This document shows, piece after piece, positions 53,283-64,000 of a stretch of 64,000 nt of DNA. Under the pieces are notes generated by a model, which saw only the letters and a program-made list of their open reading frames with translations, had not been told where the DNA came from and ran no database searches. How positions within the stretch are numbered: the stretch's first letter is position 1; each line of letters starts with the position of its first letter. The stretch covers positions 36,659,039 to 36,723,038 of the forward strand of contig OY997590.1 in NCBI GenBank assembly GCA_963921825.1, given 5' to 3'. The translations under genes were made by a program, and so were the position numbers. This stretch comes from Erodium maritimum. Its lineage: Eukaryota; Streptophyta; Magnoliopsida; Geraniales; Geraniaceae.

Positions 53283-54953
53283 TTTTTTATAAGCGCTGAA
53301 AATTTTATTAAAAAAACATCTTCCAAGGAGGAAAATGTCAAACCAAACCAAAACGATTACAAAAAACTCCAGAAAGGAGTAAAAGGGAGGATGTCCCTAA
53401 CAAAAAAAAGCACCCAACAAAAGCAGGCCACCAAGTCATACTCTTCCTCGTACCATTCGTTATCCGAAGACATCGGCTCGTAGGGAGCCTTATGAGCAAA
53501 AGCCCGAGTCTTAGACCTAGTAGTGTGAGCACAAGGGACGTCCGGAGGTATCAGATTGGAATTAGACAGCCCCTTGCAGGACTTATTATTGAGGGCTTCA
53601 TCCAACAACCCATCGAAAGAATGCATATGATTTATAACCCCTTTGAGACATATTCTGAATGGGAGGAATCTTCACACCAAAAGTTTTGGACCTCCAAGTG
53701 TGATTTGGGTTTATCAGTAACATAATCAGACAAATGTTTGAGAACCCGGCTCATACGTTTCGGAGGTTTGAGGAGGGCATCTTTCCATGAACCGACCTGA
53801 ACCCTGGAAGATCCACACTCTCCTCCATCCTTAGCCGGTAATCCAATGATCGAAGCCTCAGGTGCTCCCAAATTAGACGCCTTTGCTGCTGATTATACTA
53901 CCAGACCCGAAACAGGCCCAACATCTATTACCTTAGGCCTTACTTTTAGTAAGCCCAACTCCTCTTGTCCATCACACGTGGACACTCCAGCCTGCATAGA
54001 TGGAGTGATTGGGCTTAAAACCGGCCCATTCGCATGCCCATCCATTGACACGTCCAACGCTGCGTCTTCAACCTCGCGCGATATACGCTCACCAGAAATA
54101 GGATCGTACTTATTCCCAGCATCGCGATTGACGTTGCCAGATTGATGCACAGCTAACTGCTCGCGATTTTTGAATCTGGATTTGAGGAACAAGAATTCAA
54201 ACAACAAATCGAATCCAAAATTGGATTCGATTCTATGAAAAATCTCCCTTACAATCCGCGGTGGCACAATTGGACAGGAAATCTCCATTGATTCCGAAGA
54301 AACTGGCGGAGAAATGACCAGAGCAGTCATGTGCTCACCGAAGGGCGGCGAGCAATCCACCGGCACGCCTCCACTCAACTGTTCCACCGGCCGGATACGA
54401 GATCCATCTAGAAGAGCATCACCGGAAACATATCCCAGGGGATGCTCTACCGATCCAGAAACGATCGGAGGGCTCTGTACTTTCTTTTTCCAGCGACGAG
54501 CAATGGCCACAAATAGTATATGCCCATTGATCTTGAAGCCATTAAAGGTGTCAACAGACTGCTTCGCCTCGTCCTTCCCTCGGAATCGTACAAATTCGAA
54601 GTATTTACCAGACAAGTTTGGCCTCTATAAAATTGAAGAAGAGACGATCTTTCCGAACGGATTGAAAACGTTTCGAACCCACTCGTCTGTAGACTCGAAA
54701 GGAATATTGTGTACGAAAATCCCATCTTCTTGTAGAACAAAACGACCTGATTTCTTGGCACCGGGTTTTCGTGCAACTCGAAGATCAGAATTGTCCTTAA
54801 TCCCAAGCTCAGTCGTGCCACCACCGCACTCTTGAGGTGCTCTGTTTTCTGATTTCGTCGCCGGAACTACGACTGTAACCTGCTTTTCCTTACCGGATTT
54901 GTTCTTTCCGGACGAGGAAACCTTTCGGACCGAACACTCAATCGGAATAGGCC
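53283..54953 (-). mobile_element. RRM-type LINE, ORF1 only, cut by gypsy D
   Basis: Minus-strand LINE piece. ORF1 enters from 54953 and reaches about 53350 with frame changes; it is followed at once by a tail TTTCAGCGCTTATAAAAAAAA at 53283. ORF2 is missing. The presence of an RRM in ORF1 is known from the BNR type of plant LINEs. Its 5' end should lie beyond gypsy D, right of the window. Confidence 0.7.
53357..54953 (-). pseudogene. LINE ORF1 with RRM domain
   Basis: Basic N-terminal part (SGKNKSGKEKQVTVVV), then the RRM: GIFVHNIPFESTDEWVRNVF (54720-54660, RNP2-like), and KYFEFVRFRGKDEAKQSV (54606-54555, RNP1-like). An in-frame TAG at 54625-54627 lies in the loop between them. After the RRM come about 200 low-complexity residues to 53893; frames then change (GSWKDALLKPP near 53790; MHSFDGLLDEALNNKSCKG at 53626-53570). 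The role in the intact element is RNA binding. Confidence 0.72.
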
Positions 54954-57900
54954 TGTCACGCCCCAATTTCAGCGAACCGAAACTAGGGACGTGAACGTTT
55001 AGAAAGTTACAATACTTAAACCTGTTTTCGTTAAATCACTTTAAAAGCCAGTTTAGTTCCACAAAGAATATTATTTACATCTCAAAAAATATTAGTCCCA
55101 CACTTGGACAAAACGAGGTACACGTCTCTAGGCTCAAAACACCCAGCAACCCGCTTCAAGCTCTTCAAGCTTCAGAAGCTCACCTAGTCCAGACTGCAAA
55201 CGGTACCTGTAGGAAAAGCAGCTAGGGGTGAGCGTTCGCTCACAACCACAGATAACAGACTGACTACGGCATACTTAGCAGACAAAGCCGGTGACACCAA
55301 CAACGACTCAAAGACATACACACACGACCAGAGTACTTTCCCCAACCGACTCAACACTCGGACACGTTATGTAGACCCCATAGAACGATTGATGACCTCC
55401 TCCAAAGACACGACTGACAACCACACAATACCAAACAAGATCACAAAGGATCGCAAACCAGCTGCTCGTAACCAATCTCTGTATCCTGCCCTTTCTGATC
55501 CCAATCGGTACAGGCGGTCGACCTATCGTGCAACTTCTCCCGATCCCAGTCGGGAGGCTAACCCACAACCTCTCCGCTTCACCCGATCCCAGTCGGGTGG
55601 TTAGCCACACCCGCGTGTCCTTCCCCCGATCCCAGTCAGGGAGCTAGCCCACAACCCCTCCGCTTCTCCCGATCCCAGTCGGGAGGCTAGCTACACCACA
55701 CAACCTCCACCAGTATCAAGTAACCAATCACAATCACAAACAAGTTCAAACAGACAGTAACGACACCGGTGACAACTCCACAGTCACTCAAGGCCAACAA
55801 GACACCAACAATCAAACACAGGTTCAACAACCCTACGACCCTCATGGCCACCCAAGACACCAACGGTAAAGTACGGGTTCACAACCCCACGGGCACTCAC
55901 GGCCACCCAAAACACCGAAACGACAACACGGGCTCTCATGGCCACCCAAGTCTCAGCAATAAATAACACGGCTCTCAAGGCCACCCAAACTTGACAATAA
56001 ATAACACGGCTCTCAAGGCCACCCAACTCAACAATAAATAACACGGCTCTCAAGGCCACCCAACTTAACAACAATAAATAACACGGGCTCTCAAGGCCAC
56101 CCAGCTCAACAACAAATAACGCACAACAACCTCCGGCATAATCGATGCCTCCAACAGTCCTAAGATCACTAGTTTCACAGACAACCTCCGGGCATGGTCA
56201 TATGCCTCCAATAAATCAATTTTCGCTAAGTTCTCTGTTCCTACGACACTACTAAGTGTCACATGCATTTCCAGTATTTGCTACGTTCCCGTATCATGCA
56301 TTTCTAATATTCGATAACCTAAATAACCCACGACACCCCGGTGTCACATGCAATTCTACAGTTAACTTTCCCTAGTCAGGGCCGAGATCCGGCTACTTTT
56401 CCCTACCTCGTAAACGACTCCAAAAGCGCTCCACTAAAACCCGAGATGATCCCAGTCACTCGCCGAGCTTCCTTTTGCCTCGGTCCGCAGCACGATCTAA
56501 AAGAACACAAATTCAAAGCACTTTTAAACTAGTAGGAATAAACCGATAATTAGCAAACTTAACGACCAAACGTAACCCCGACAATGTCGATCACTCCCAA
56601 ACTTCCCAATTACTCGACATTGTCGATAAATGACCCGCAAAGGCTCGATTCGCCCGACATGACGATTCTGCCCGGGTTTTGTAAAATGCCTTCCGAGGCT
56701 CCCCTTCGATCGAAGCCGAACTCTAAATCTAACACGAAGCCACAATTTAATAACGGTCCTGCCGTTAAGTTAAAGGTTACGATTAGTCCAATTTAAATCC
56801 GACAATTGTCTTTTACACTCGAGCGGGATAAAAGTGGGATTACGACGGATCGGGTTCAAGCACCCGCGCACCGAACTCAGATTGATCCAAAACCAAGTTA
56901 AGAACCACTTTTATCTTAAAACCGTCTTTGAAACTCCTTGCCTTAATTAATTCCGACTTTGATTTTAAAACAAAACGATTTCCTTCTGCTCGTTTCCAAA
57001 CTCGAGATTTTGGTCCAAAACCCTTCTAAAGCCGATCTGATTTCGTTTCCCTTTTCGATTTAACTTGACTCAAGTCTCATTTTAACGACGGACTTTCGTT
57101 TTAAACCCCGTTTAATTTAATCAGATTTAGTTTTAACAATAACAGTTTTACGTCCGAAAAACGAAGATCGAACTTTTATTCTAAAACTGATTTTCATTCT
57201 AAACTCAAATTAAACCCTTTTACACAGTTAAACAGATTTTAATTTGTTTCGAAACATAATAACAAACACCTTAAGTTCGTTGTTCTTCTTTACATTTCAG
57301 ATTTACACCATTTACAATAATCCTTTAAACAAGCCTGAAATCATGCTTTGTTCTGTTCCTTTCCATTTCGGGAGTTCTGTTCTATCCCCGACCAGATCTG
57401 AACGAACTCGGGAAAGGGAAAACAAAAGAAGAAGGACGAGATCAGATTGGGTCCTGCCGACCACCGGCGAAGCCGTTATCGCCCGAGGTTCCACGGACCG
57501 AGAACTCATCGTATAGGAACGGTGGCGGGCGGTGGAGAGCGGCGGTGGGAGTTCGCCTCGGGTCCGGACGACTCGGTCCCGTCCCGGATCTGACGAGCTC
57601 GCCGGCAACGGCGGGAGCTCAGGTCACGCTCGGTTGAAGGGAGGGTCGGGACGAGAAGAGGAGGTGGAGCTCGGTGGCGGCGATGGCGTCGCGGCCGGTC
57701 CTCTCTAGATCGGAGGAGAGGAGGGTTCCGGGCTCGGTGCCGGCGTCTTTACGGCCAGACGGACGGGGTCGGTGGCCGGAAGAGAGCCGGAGAGCTCGGC
57801 TCTGGGCGGAGGCGTCCGAGAAGGTGTGAGGGAAGGGAGATGGTGGTTGGACGGGGAAGAGGAAAGGGAGGTCGGGGACGGTGACGGCGTGTGCCGGCCA

Positions 57901-58223
57901 GAGCTGGTGGTGGACGGGGCTGGTCTGGTGAGTTAGATGAAGGAGAGAGAGGACAGGATCGAGAGAAACGAGAGGGAAGGGAGGGTTCGGCTGCGTCTCT
58001 TTGTGACGCTGAAACCCTAGGGTTTCAGCTTATAAAGGGGCGCGAGTTGGGCCAGCCCTTCGGGCCTCAGAAGCAAACGGGCCCAAGGCCCAGGCGAGAG
58101 GAAGGGGGCCTGCACCAGGCTGGCCGAGTCTGGCCTGTTTTTTTTAACCACTTGTTTCAAAACCTACCCTAAGGTTTTCGGTTTGCAATTTAATACCCTT
58201 TTGAAAGCGAAGCGGGTTTTACA
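54954..58223 (-). repeat. 3' LTR of gypsy D
   Basis: 3270 bp; reverse complement starts TGTAAAACCCGC and ends GGGGCGTGACA. It shares with the other LTRs the hairpin (56580-56590 and 56614-56624), the 57-bp-type array and the GGTGAGCG hairpin (55227-55243, one mismatch). The first part (56700-58223) is unlike A and C and GC-rich at 57480-58100, so the promoter half of the LTR differs. Three GATCCCAGTCGG repeats at 55495-55685 are specific to it. Confidence 0.93.
55770..56115 (-). repeat. 57-bp-type array in the LTR of gypsy D, decayed
   Basis: About six units related to the arrays of A and C (GGCCACCCAA, GGGCACTCACGG), shortened to about 37 bp in the part with AATAAATAACACGGCTCTCA (55950-56100). 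Confidence 0.8.
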
Positions 58224-59083
58224 ATCTACCCCCCTTAAAGGAATTTCGCCCACGAAATTTAAAACAAGCGTACCTCGGGAAACGAACAAGGCGGGATACT
58301 TCGCGCGAACCTCGTCCTCGCGCTCCCAAGTTGATTCAGCCGCGTGGTGCTTCCACTGCACTCGTACCAAGTGGATAATCTGCCTCCCCGCAGATTCTGC
58401 TCCCGTGTGTCCATGATCCGAACCGGCTGCTCCTCATAAGAGACATCATCAGCCACCTCGACATCAGTCCACTCAATGACGTGGGAGGGGTCTGCGTTGT
58501 ACTGCCGCAACTGAGACACGTGGAAGACGTTATGGACTCTCCCAAGTTGCGGTGGCAACGCCAGACGATAAGCCACTGTTCCCACTCTGCCCAAAATCTC
58601 GAACGGGCCAATGTACCTCGGAGCCAACTTGCCCCCGCTGCGCCTGAACCGCACCAGCCCCTTCCTCGGGCTCACCTTCAGGAACACGTGATCCCCGACT
58701 GCAAACTCAAGGGGTCGACGTCGCCTGTCGGCATAACTCTTCTGCCGGCTCTGCGCGGTCCTCAACCGATCGCGGATCAGTGCGACTTTCTCCGTCGTCT
58801 CTCTGACAAGATCTGGCCCCAGCAGACTCTTGTCCCCCACCTCTGCCCAACACACTGGCGACCGACACGGCCTCCTATACAACGCTTCGAACAGTGCCAT
58901 CCCGATACTGGCCTGGAAACTGTTGTTGTAGGCGAACTCGGCTAAAGGCAGGTGGGTCTCCCAAGATCCCTTGAAATCCAGCACACATGCCCGTAGCATG
59001 TCCTCCAAGATCTGGATAGTGCGCTCGGACTGACCGTCTGTCTGGGGATGATGTGCTGTACTGAGTAGCACCTCGGTCCCCAA
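58164..59083 (-). pseudogene. gypsy D pol: integrase C-terminal part and chromodomain
   Basis: Starts after an in-frame TAG (59090-59092). It gives the last catalytic Glu (DGQSERTIQ), EFAYNNSFQASIGMA, YRRPCRSPVCW, then the GPF-like module (KGLVRFRRSGGKLAPRYIGP, VAYRLALPPQLG, VFHVSQLRQY) and a chromodomain. Between 58370 and 58395 the frame changes; the chromodomain end (VQWKHHAAESTWEREDEV) is read in another frame to about 58280. The chromodomain is thought to steer integration to heterochromatin. Confidence 0.85.
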
Positions 59084-59089
59084 TGCCTT

Positions 59090-59812
59090 CTACAGACTAG
59101 GCCAAAACCTGGACGTGAAGCGGGGATCCCTGTCAGACACTATCGACACCGGGACCCCGTTGAGACGCACTATCTCCTGAACGTACAAGCTGCTCAACTT
59201 GTCGACTGGGTCGGTCATCCTCATAGCTAGGAAGTGGGCCGACTTGGTCAACCGGTCGACTACCACCCACACTGCGTCGTTCCCCTTCGGCGATCTCGGT
59301 AGTCCACACACGAAGTCCATCGTAATGTGTTCCCACTTCCACTGAGCAATCGATAGTGGCTGTAACAATCCCGCTGGACGCTGGTGCTCGGCCTTCACCT
59401 GCTGACAGACGAGGCATCTCGACACAAACTCTGTTACTTCTCTCCGCATCCCACGCCACCAGAAATGTCGTCTGAGGTCACGGTACATCTTGGTGCCCCT
59501 CGGGAGCGCCGTAAGACGCGAGTGATGTGCCTCTCGCAACACGTCGTTTCTACAGTTAACCGGCACGAACAGCCCTCGTCGGTACTGTAGTCCCCAATCT
59601 GTATTGATCTCCCAAACTACTACCTCGTCGTTGTTGACGAGCCTCTCTCGGATCTGTGCCGTCTCAACGTCCTCCGTCTGCGCCTCCAACACTTGGGCAA
59701 GCAGTGAGGGCTGAGCCACTAAGGAGCACATGGCCATGTCACCCGTAACCTCCTCTAGCTCAAGCCCGAACATGCTCAGCTCCCCTATCATGTCCCACTC
59801 TCGGACTGATAT
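59090..59812 (-). pseudogene. gypsy D pol: integrase, zinc-binding and core
   Basis: The frame changes at about 59813, where one base appears lost relative to the family sequence; it then runs to TAG 59090-59092. Zinc-binding His/Cys: EAHHSRLT and [11 protein letters not shown]. First core Asp in [11 protein letters not shown], second in [10 protein letters not shown]. The TAG stands where the family has CAG (Gln), consistent with C to T change at a CHG site. Confidence 0.88.
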
Positions 59813-61683
59813 CTGGCGAGGCTCGAAACCAACTTCCTACTCAAGGCGTCGGCGACCACGTTCGCCTTGCCCGGATGGTAGTGTAGCTCGAAGTCGTACT
59901 CCTCGAGTAGCTCCATCCACCGTCGTTGACGCATGTTCAGGTCTCGCTGGGAAAATATGTACTTGAGGCTCTTGTGATACGAGAACACCTGAAACCCCTC
60001 GCCATACAGGTAATATCGCCAGCTCTTTAGCCCAAACACGACTGCTGCTAGCTCCAAGTCGTGGGTAGGATAGTTACGCTCATGCGTCTTCAACTGCCTG
60101 GAGCCATAAGCCACAACTCTGTCCAACTGCATCAGTACGCAGCCCAGTCCCTCTCCGGACGCATCACAATAGACATCAAACCCGATACCTCGCTCGGGCA
60201 CTAATAACACTGGAGCTGTAGTCAGTCGAGTCTTCAACTCCGCGAATGCATGCTCACAGTCCTCGGTCCACGCAAACCCGACTCCCTTGCGCGTCAACAG
60301 AGTCATCGGTGTGGCTAGTCGTGCAAAGTCCTGGATGAATCGGCGATAGTAGCCTGCCAACCCCAGAAAGCTGCGGATCTCGAAGACACTCGTGGGCCGT
60401 GCCCACTTCGAGACTGCGTCGATCTTCGACGGATCGACCAGGATACCGTCGCGGGACACGATGTGGCCGAGGAATCTCACCTCAGAGAGCCAGAATTCGC
60501 ACTTCTCCCGGTTGGCATACAGCTGATACTCGCGCAGTAGTGTCAGAACAGCCCTCAGATGTGACTGATGCGCCGCCTCGTTCTGCGAATATATCAGGAT
60601 GTCGTCCACAAACACCACCATAAACTGATCTAGGTACGGCCAGAAGATGCTGTTCATCAGGTCCATGAACGCTGCAGGTGCGTTCGTCAGTCCGAATGGC
60701 ATTACCAGGAACTCGTAGTGCCCATAGCGTGTCCGGAATGCAGTATTTGCGACGTCCCCCTCACGGACTCGCAACTGATAATAACCGGATCGCAGATCGA
60801 TCTTCGAGAAGTAGGTCGCCCCTCTCAACTGGTCGAACAAATCATCGATCCTCGGCATCGGGTATCGGTTCTTCACCGTAACCCGGTTCAGCTTCCGGTA
60901 ATCTATACACATCCGTAGCTCTTCACTCTTCTTCTTCTTCTTCACGAAGAGTGCTGGTGCTCCCCACGGCGATGCACTTGGACGGATAAACCCCTTCTGC
61001 TGAAGCTCCTCTAGCTGAAGCTTCAGCTCAATCAACTCTGCCGGCGCAAACCTATAAGGCGCCATCGATATCGCCGCCGTTCCCGGTACCAGGTCAATCC
61101 CGAACTCCACCTCCCGAACCGGTGGCAACCCGCTCAACTCCTCGGGAAAGACATCGGGGAACTCGCATACCACTCGCGGTAACTCTTGGCTCTGCACATC
61201 CGATACTTCCTCCTCTGCGGACAACGCCGACAAGAGGACCCCGCTCTTACTACCCAGAACACACGTCACCTTCGTACCACCTACTGACACTGTCACTCGT
61301 CGTTTGTAGCAATCGATATTGGCTCGGTACTTCGATAGCCAATCCATACCCAAGATCACATCAAAGGTCGTCATTCCCAGCACGAGAAGATCACCAGGGC
61401 AAGGACAGTCTGCGACTCTAATCTCGCAGGCACGACATACTCTAGTCAACGATGCACCACCCCCAACTGGGGTGTCCAGACATAGGGGTGGACTCAACGG
61501 CTCTAAGCTCAACCCCAACCTCTCGGCACAACCCGACGAAATAAAAGAGTGCGACGCCCCGGTATCAAACAAGAATAAAGCCCATAAATGATACAATAAA
61601 CACGTACCCTGGATGGTCTCGCAGTATGTGCTCGGTCCCGGGGCTCTGGAGTCGGTGACTGCATACACTCTCCCCTGCGAGGC
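59788..61683 (-). CDS. gypsy D pol: protease, reverse transcriptase, RNase H
   Basis: Same frame as gag, following one TAG codon. Numbering from the Met at 61668: protease DTGASHSF at residues 35-42; RT with [19 protein letters not shown] (about 254-272), [14 protein letters not shown] (287-300), [14 protein letters not shown] (321-334) and FVDD at 353-356; RNase H around [15 protein letters not shown] and [20 protein letters not shown], ending with ADALSR. All expected core residues are present, so this part may be functional if expressed past the TAG. It ends at TGA after the frame change near 59813. Confidence 0.93.
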   Translation of the reverse strand, partial: ASQGRVYAVTDSRAPGPSTYCETIQGTCLLYHLWALFLFDTGASHSFISSGCAERLGLSLEPLSPPLCLDTPVGGGASLTRVCRACEIRVADCPCPGDLLVLGMTTFDVILGMDWLSKYRANIDCYKRRVTVSVGGTKVTCVLGSKSGVLLSALSAEEEVSDVQSQELPRVVCEFPDVFPEELSGLPPVREVEFGIDLVPGTAAISMAPYRFAPAELIELKLQLEELQQKGFIRPSASPWGAPALFVKKKKKSEELRMCIDYRKLNRVTVKNRYPMPRIDDLFDQLRGATYFSKIDLRSGYYQLRVREGDVANTAFRTRYGHYEFLVMPFGLTNAPAAFMDLMNSIFWPYLDQFMVVFVDDILIYSQNEAAHQSHLRAVLTLLREYQLYANREKCEFWLSEVRFLGHIVSRDGILVDPSKIDAVSKWARPTSVFEIRSFLGLAGYYRRFIQDFARLATPMTLLTRKGVGFAWTEDCEHAFAELKTRLTTAPVLLVPERGIGFDVYCDASGEGLGCVLMQLDRVVAYGSRQLKTHERNYPTHDLELAAVVFGLKSWRYYLYGEGFQVFSYHKSLKYIFSQRDLNMRQRRWMELLEEYDFELHYHPGKANVVADALSRKLVSSLARYQSESGT

Positions 61684-63078
61684 CTACTGCCTCTGACCCG
61701 GCGCACTGGCCGCTGAATACCCGTGACTCTGTTGCTGTCTCGGAATCAGTGTGCTCGTAGAAGGCTGTGACGGTCTGGACTGCTGACCCTGACGAGGACG
61801 TCCCCTGGGCGACTGCACTGTCCGCGACTGCTGCGGTCGCTGCGCTGATGTTGCCCTCGACGGCTCACGGCACCATATAATGGTGTGCCCAACCCGGCCG
61901 CATCGAAAACAGCTGAAATCGTTGGCCCTTGACTCCGTTCCCCGGCTGGTACGGCTGGTCGCTGGCAGCGCCGTAGGCCTCCCTTCCATCGGGCACTCGC
62001 GACGGAAGTGGCCTCGCTGCCCGCAGGTAAAGCACGTCGGCGCCCTCTCTGACGCGATTGGCCCGACTGCTGCCACTGACCCCCGCTGTCTCGCTCCACT
62101 CTGATGAGTCGGTGGTCGGAAGGACCCCGTGGTCCTCTTTCTCCGCGAGTCTCGTGAGTCGGACGGCCCTGCGAAGCTGATCGACCGCTGTCGGACCTCA
62201 CTGGCCCTGGCTGCATCCCGGATGCCCTGCTCACCTGTAGCCGCGGTGTCCACGAGGTCGGTATACTTCCCCAGCCTCAAAGCGAGAATCTGGTTCCGAA
62301 TCACCAACCTCAGTCCTCCCTGGAACCGCAGGCAACGATTCTTCTCGCTCATCACCATCTCTGGCGCGAATCTGGCCAAGGCTGTGAACCTGGCCTCGTA
62401 CTCTGCTACTGTCATCCCTTCCTGCTCCAGGTCTAGGAACTGTCGATGTCGCTCCAGCCGAGCCGACTCGGGAAAGTACTTCTCCAGAAAAACTGTCTGG
62501 AAGACGCTGTAGTCATAGCCGACCATGTCCTTCACACGCCCCCACCAGTGGTAGGCGCTGTCTCTCAGCTGATGGGCCGCGAAGGACACTCTACGACGGC
62601 CGTCCTCGACACCCGATGTATCCAGGTCTCGCGTGACCTGATCTAGCCTTCTCTCGGCTAGGTCGGGGTTCGGCTCCCAGACAAAAGTAGGTATCCCGAG
62701 CTTCAGAAAGTCTAGTAGTGCTCGGGATGTATGATCCTCTGTCTGACCGGGTCTTACTGGGACCGCAGCTGCCTCAGGTGCTGGTGAAGCCGACTCTCGG
62801 TTGGCGATGACCGCCACTAAACTCTGGACTGTCCTGGTCAGCTCATCCAGGGCAGCCATGACGGGAGGGTCTGCGACGGGCGGAACGCCGGGTGTGCCTG
62901 CAGACGGCCCCGCGTCGCTTCTCCTGTCTTCTCCGACTGGAGTGTCCTGCGCTTCCGCGTACTCGGCGGGCTCGACGGTGGGCACCCTTCCCGGTGTCCC
63001 CGTTGACCGTCCCCGCCGGCCCCGCGTGGGCGCTTGACCCCCTGCTCCCGACGCTCGTCCGCGTCTACCGCGAGCCAT
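61684..63078 (-). CDS. gypsy D gag
   Basis: 464 codons, ATG at 63076-63078, right after the leader end GAGGATACTGACT. Arg/Gly-rich N-terminus; the retrotransposon gag domain in about residues 140-270 (WWGRVKDM, FLEKYFPESARLERHRQFL, GMTVAEYEARFTALARFAP); two CCHC zinc knuckles (CFTCGQRGHFRREC and CFRCGRVGHTIIWC, about residues 345-405); a Gln/Ser/Arg-rich tail. It ends in TAG (61684-61686) in frame with the protease. It forms the capsid and binds the RNA. It is intact. Confidence 0.92.
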   Translation of the reverse strand: MARGRRGRASGAGGQAPTRGRRGRSTGTPGRVPTVEPAEYAEAQDTPVGEDRRSDAGPSAGTPGVPPVADPPVMAALDELTRTVQSLVAVIANRESASPAPEAAAVPVRPGQTEDHTSRALLDFLKLGIPTFVWEPNPDLAERRLDQVTRDLDTSGVEDGRRRVSFAAHQLRDSAYHWWGRVKDMVGYDYSVFQTVFLEKYFPESARLERHRQFLDLEQEGMTVAEYEARFTALARFAPEMVMSEKNRCLRFQGGLRLVIRNQILALRLGKYTDLVDTAATGEQGIRDAARASEVRQRSISFAGPSDSRDSRRKRTTGSFRPPTHQSGARQRGSVAAVGPIASERAPTCFTCGQRGHFRRECPMEGRPTALPATSRTSRGTESRANDFSCFRCGRVGHTIIWCREPSRATSAQRPQQSRTVQSPRGRPRQGQQSRPSQPSTSTLIPRQQQSHGYSAASAPGQRQ

Positions 63079-63759
63079 AGTCAGTATCCTCTACACGGAT
63101 ACATGCAAACGTTCAATTTGCGAACTCAAATAAACACAACAAGTTCAAGTACGCTAACGTTCACACGGTCTAAGTTCACTCTAGCGCGTATATCACTAAT
63201 ACGTCACGCCGCTCACGCTATTAATACTTTAAATAATAGTATTAGTAAAAGAAACCTCAACGAGACCGCACTAGGGTGCACTAAAACACGCAACGATAAC
63301 CCAACCACACAGCGAGATAACAACAACAACCAAAACGACAACTCAAGACCGACCTCAAACACAAGCCAACACGGCCGAGTAACAACAATACACACCTACC
63401 GGGCCAACCAATTTTAAAACTTTTTCCACTCCATTAAAAATCCTTATTTCTTGACATCAGGTAGTTACAACCCCGTCCAGGCGTCCCCGAACTACGTTGT
63501 AGCCACTTGATACCAACACCGTCACGCTCAACCACAGGAGCGCTCCTGAGTCGAGTCGTGACAGTTTAAAAACGTTTCACGCAGCAACACACAAACACTG
63601 TGCCAGTAACCCCGTACGGCACAAGCACAAAACAAAACAGGACTCAAATCCTAACGGGTCTACACACGAGTTCCGACTTGCGTAGCCAACGCAGGACGTG
63701 ACTCTACTGACTCGACTCTCCCACCTAATTGACGTGCAGTCCGAGGTGTGAAACCTCGA
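63079..63759 (-). other. Leader of gypsy D
   Basis: Matches the leaders of A and C for the first 350 bases after the primer site, including the 14-bp palindrome (63535-63548) and the TTGGCCCGG module, then has its own T/G-rich sequence up to the gag ATG. It lacks the GAGGTTTCC units of A and C. Confidence 0.8.
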
Positions 63760-63771
63760 GCTCTGATACCA
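63760..63771 (-). other. Primer binding site of gypsy D
   Basis: Reverse complement TGGTATCAGAGC, three bases inside the 5' LTR, for initiator tRNA-Met. Confidence 0.94.
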
Positions 63772-63774
63772 AGC

Positions 63775-64000
63775 TGTCACGCCCCAATTTCAGCGAACCG
63801 AAACTAGGGACGCGAACGTTTAGAAAGTTACAATACTGAAACCTGTTTTCGTTAAATCACTTTAAAAGCCAGTTTAGTTCCACAAAGAATATTATTTACA
63901 TCTCAAAAAATATTAGTCCCACACTTGGACAAAACGAGGTACATCTCTCTAGACTCAAAACACCCAACAACCCACTTCAAGCTCTTCAAGCTTCAGAAGC
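63775..64000 (-). repeat. 5' LTR of gypsy D (partial)
   Basis: 226 bases that match 54954-55179 with seven differences, mostly C/T or G/A. The rest lies outside the window. Confidence 0.95.

Larger units (their letters stand above)
54954..64000 (-). mobile_element. Gypsy element D: near-complete Ty3/gypsy chromovirus (Tekay/Del-like)
   Basis: Minus strand. 3' LTR 54954-58223, polypurine tract 58226-58237, pol 58164-61683, gag 61684-63078, leader to 63759, primer site 63760-63771, and the 5' LTR from 63775 past the window end. The left flank AGGCC (54949-54953) is the presumed target duplication. Over the 226 bases available in both LTRs I count seven differences (about 3 percent), so it is the youngest long element that I can date here. 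It is the only one of the three gypsy elements with gag. Confidence 0.95.

Overview
The window reads as intergenic, repeat-dense nuclear DNA of a flowering plant, probably a eudicot with a large genome. I find no ordinary host gene that I can name with confidence. Almost all of the 64 kb is explained by transposable elements of five kinds: Ty3/gypsy chromovirus-type LTR elements with LTRs of about 3 kb and an initiator tRNA-Met primer site, one Ty1/copia element, a Mutator-like element (MULE) carrying a FAR1-type transposase and a ULP1-type peptidase gene, LINE-derived retroposons, and PIF/Harbinger, CACTA-like and MITE remnants.

Layout, left to right. 1-10631 is a gypsy element (A, + strand) whose 5' LTR starts before the window; a reverse-oriented solo LTR (1787-5103, TSD TGCTG) sits in its leader. 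10632-14575 is a spliced ULP1/C48 peptidase gene on + and 33118-30252 plus 15169-15092 is a FAR1/MULE transposase on -. They are the two convergent genes of one MULE, now split. The split is a copia element (15170-30251, TSD CGTTT) inserted in the transposase's last codons. That copia element holds a 700-bp solo LTR in its 5' LTR (15314-16013) and a second gypsy element (C, 21185-29425) next to its 3' LTR. 33828-35532 is a long-TIR Mutator-like DNA element and 36120-36370 a MITE. 36607-47257 and 51408-54953 hold a cluster of short LINE-derived retroposons lacking reverse transcriptase, one of them split by a 3.06-kb solo LTR (37964-41025, TSD ATATA). 47386-51130 holds two decayed Harbinger transposases and a CACTA-like palindrome cluster. 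54954-64000 is a third gypsy element (D, - strand), much the most complete: intact gag and nearly intact pol.

How the parts relate. D has gag, protease, RT, RNase H, integrase and chromodomain. A and C have the same kind of leader and LTRs, but lack gag and share the same junction where the integrase core is lost, so they look like a non-autonomous subfamily moved in trans by D-like elements. All three keep the primer site and a strong palindrome in the leader. All 3-kb LTRs of the A/C/D group carry a 57-bp tandem array and a conserved 11-bp-arm hairpin.

I did not find a new defence or metabolic system. The observations I rate highest are a set of stem-loop repeats in the copia 3' region whose arms change in a compensatory way (20732-21050), the trans-mobilised gypsy subfamily with its candidate dimerisation palindrome, the convergent ULP1/FAR1 MULE, and the cluster of reverse-transcriptase-less LINEs. 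All identifications are by eye from sequence and motif; no search was run.
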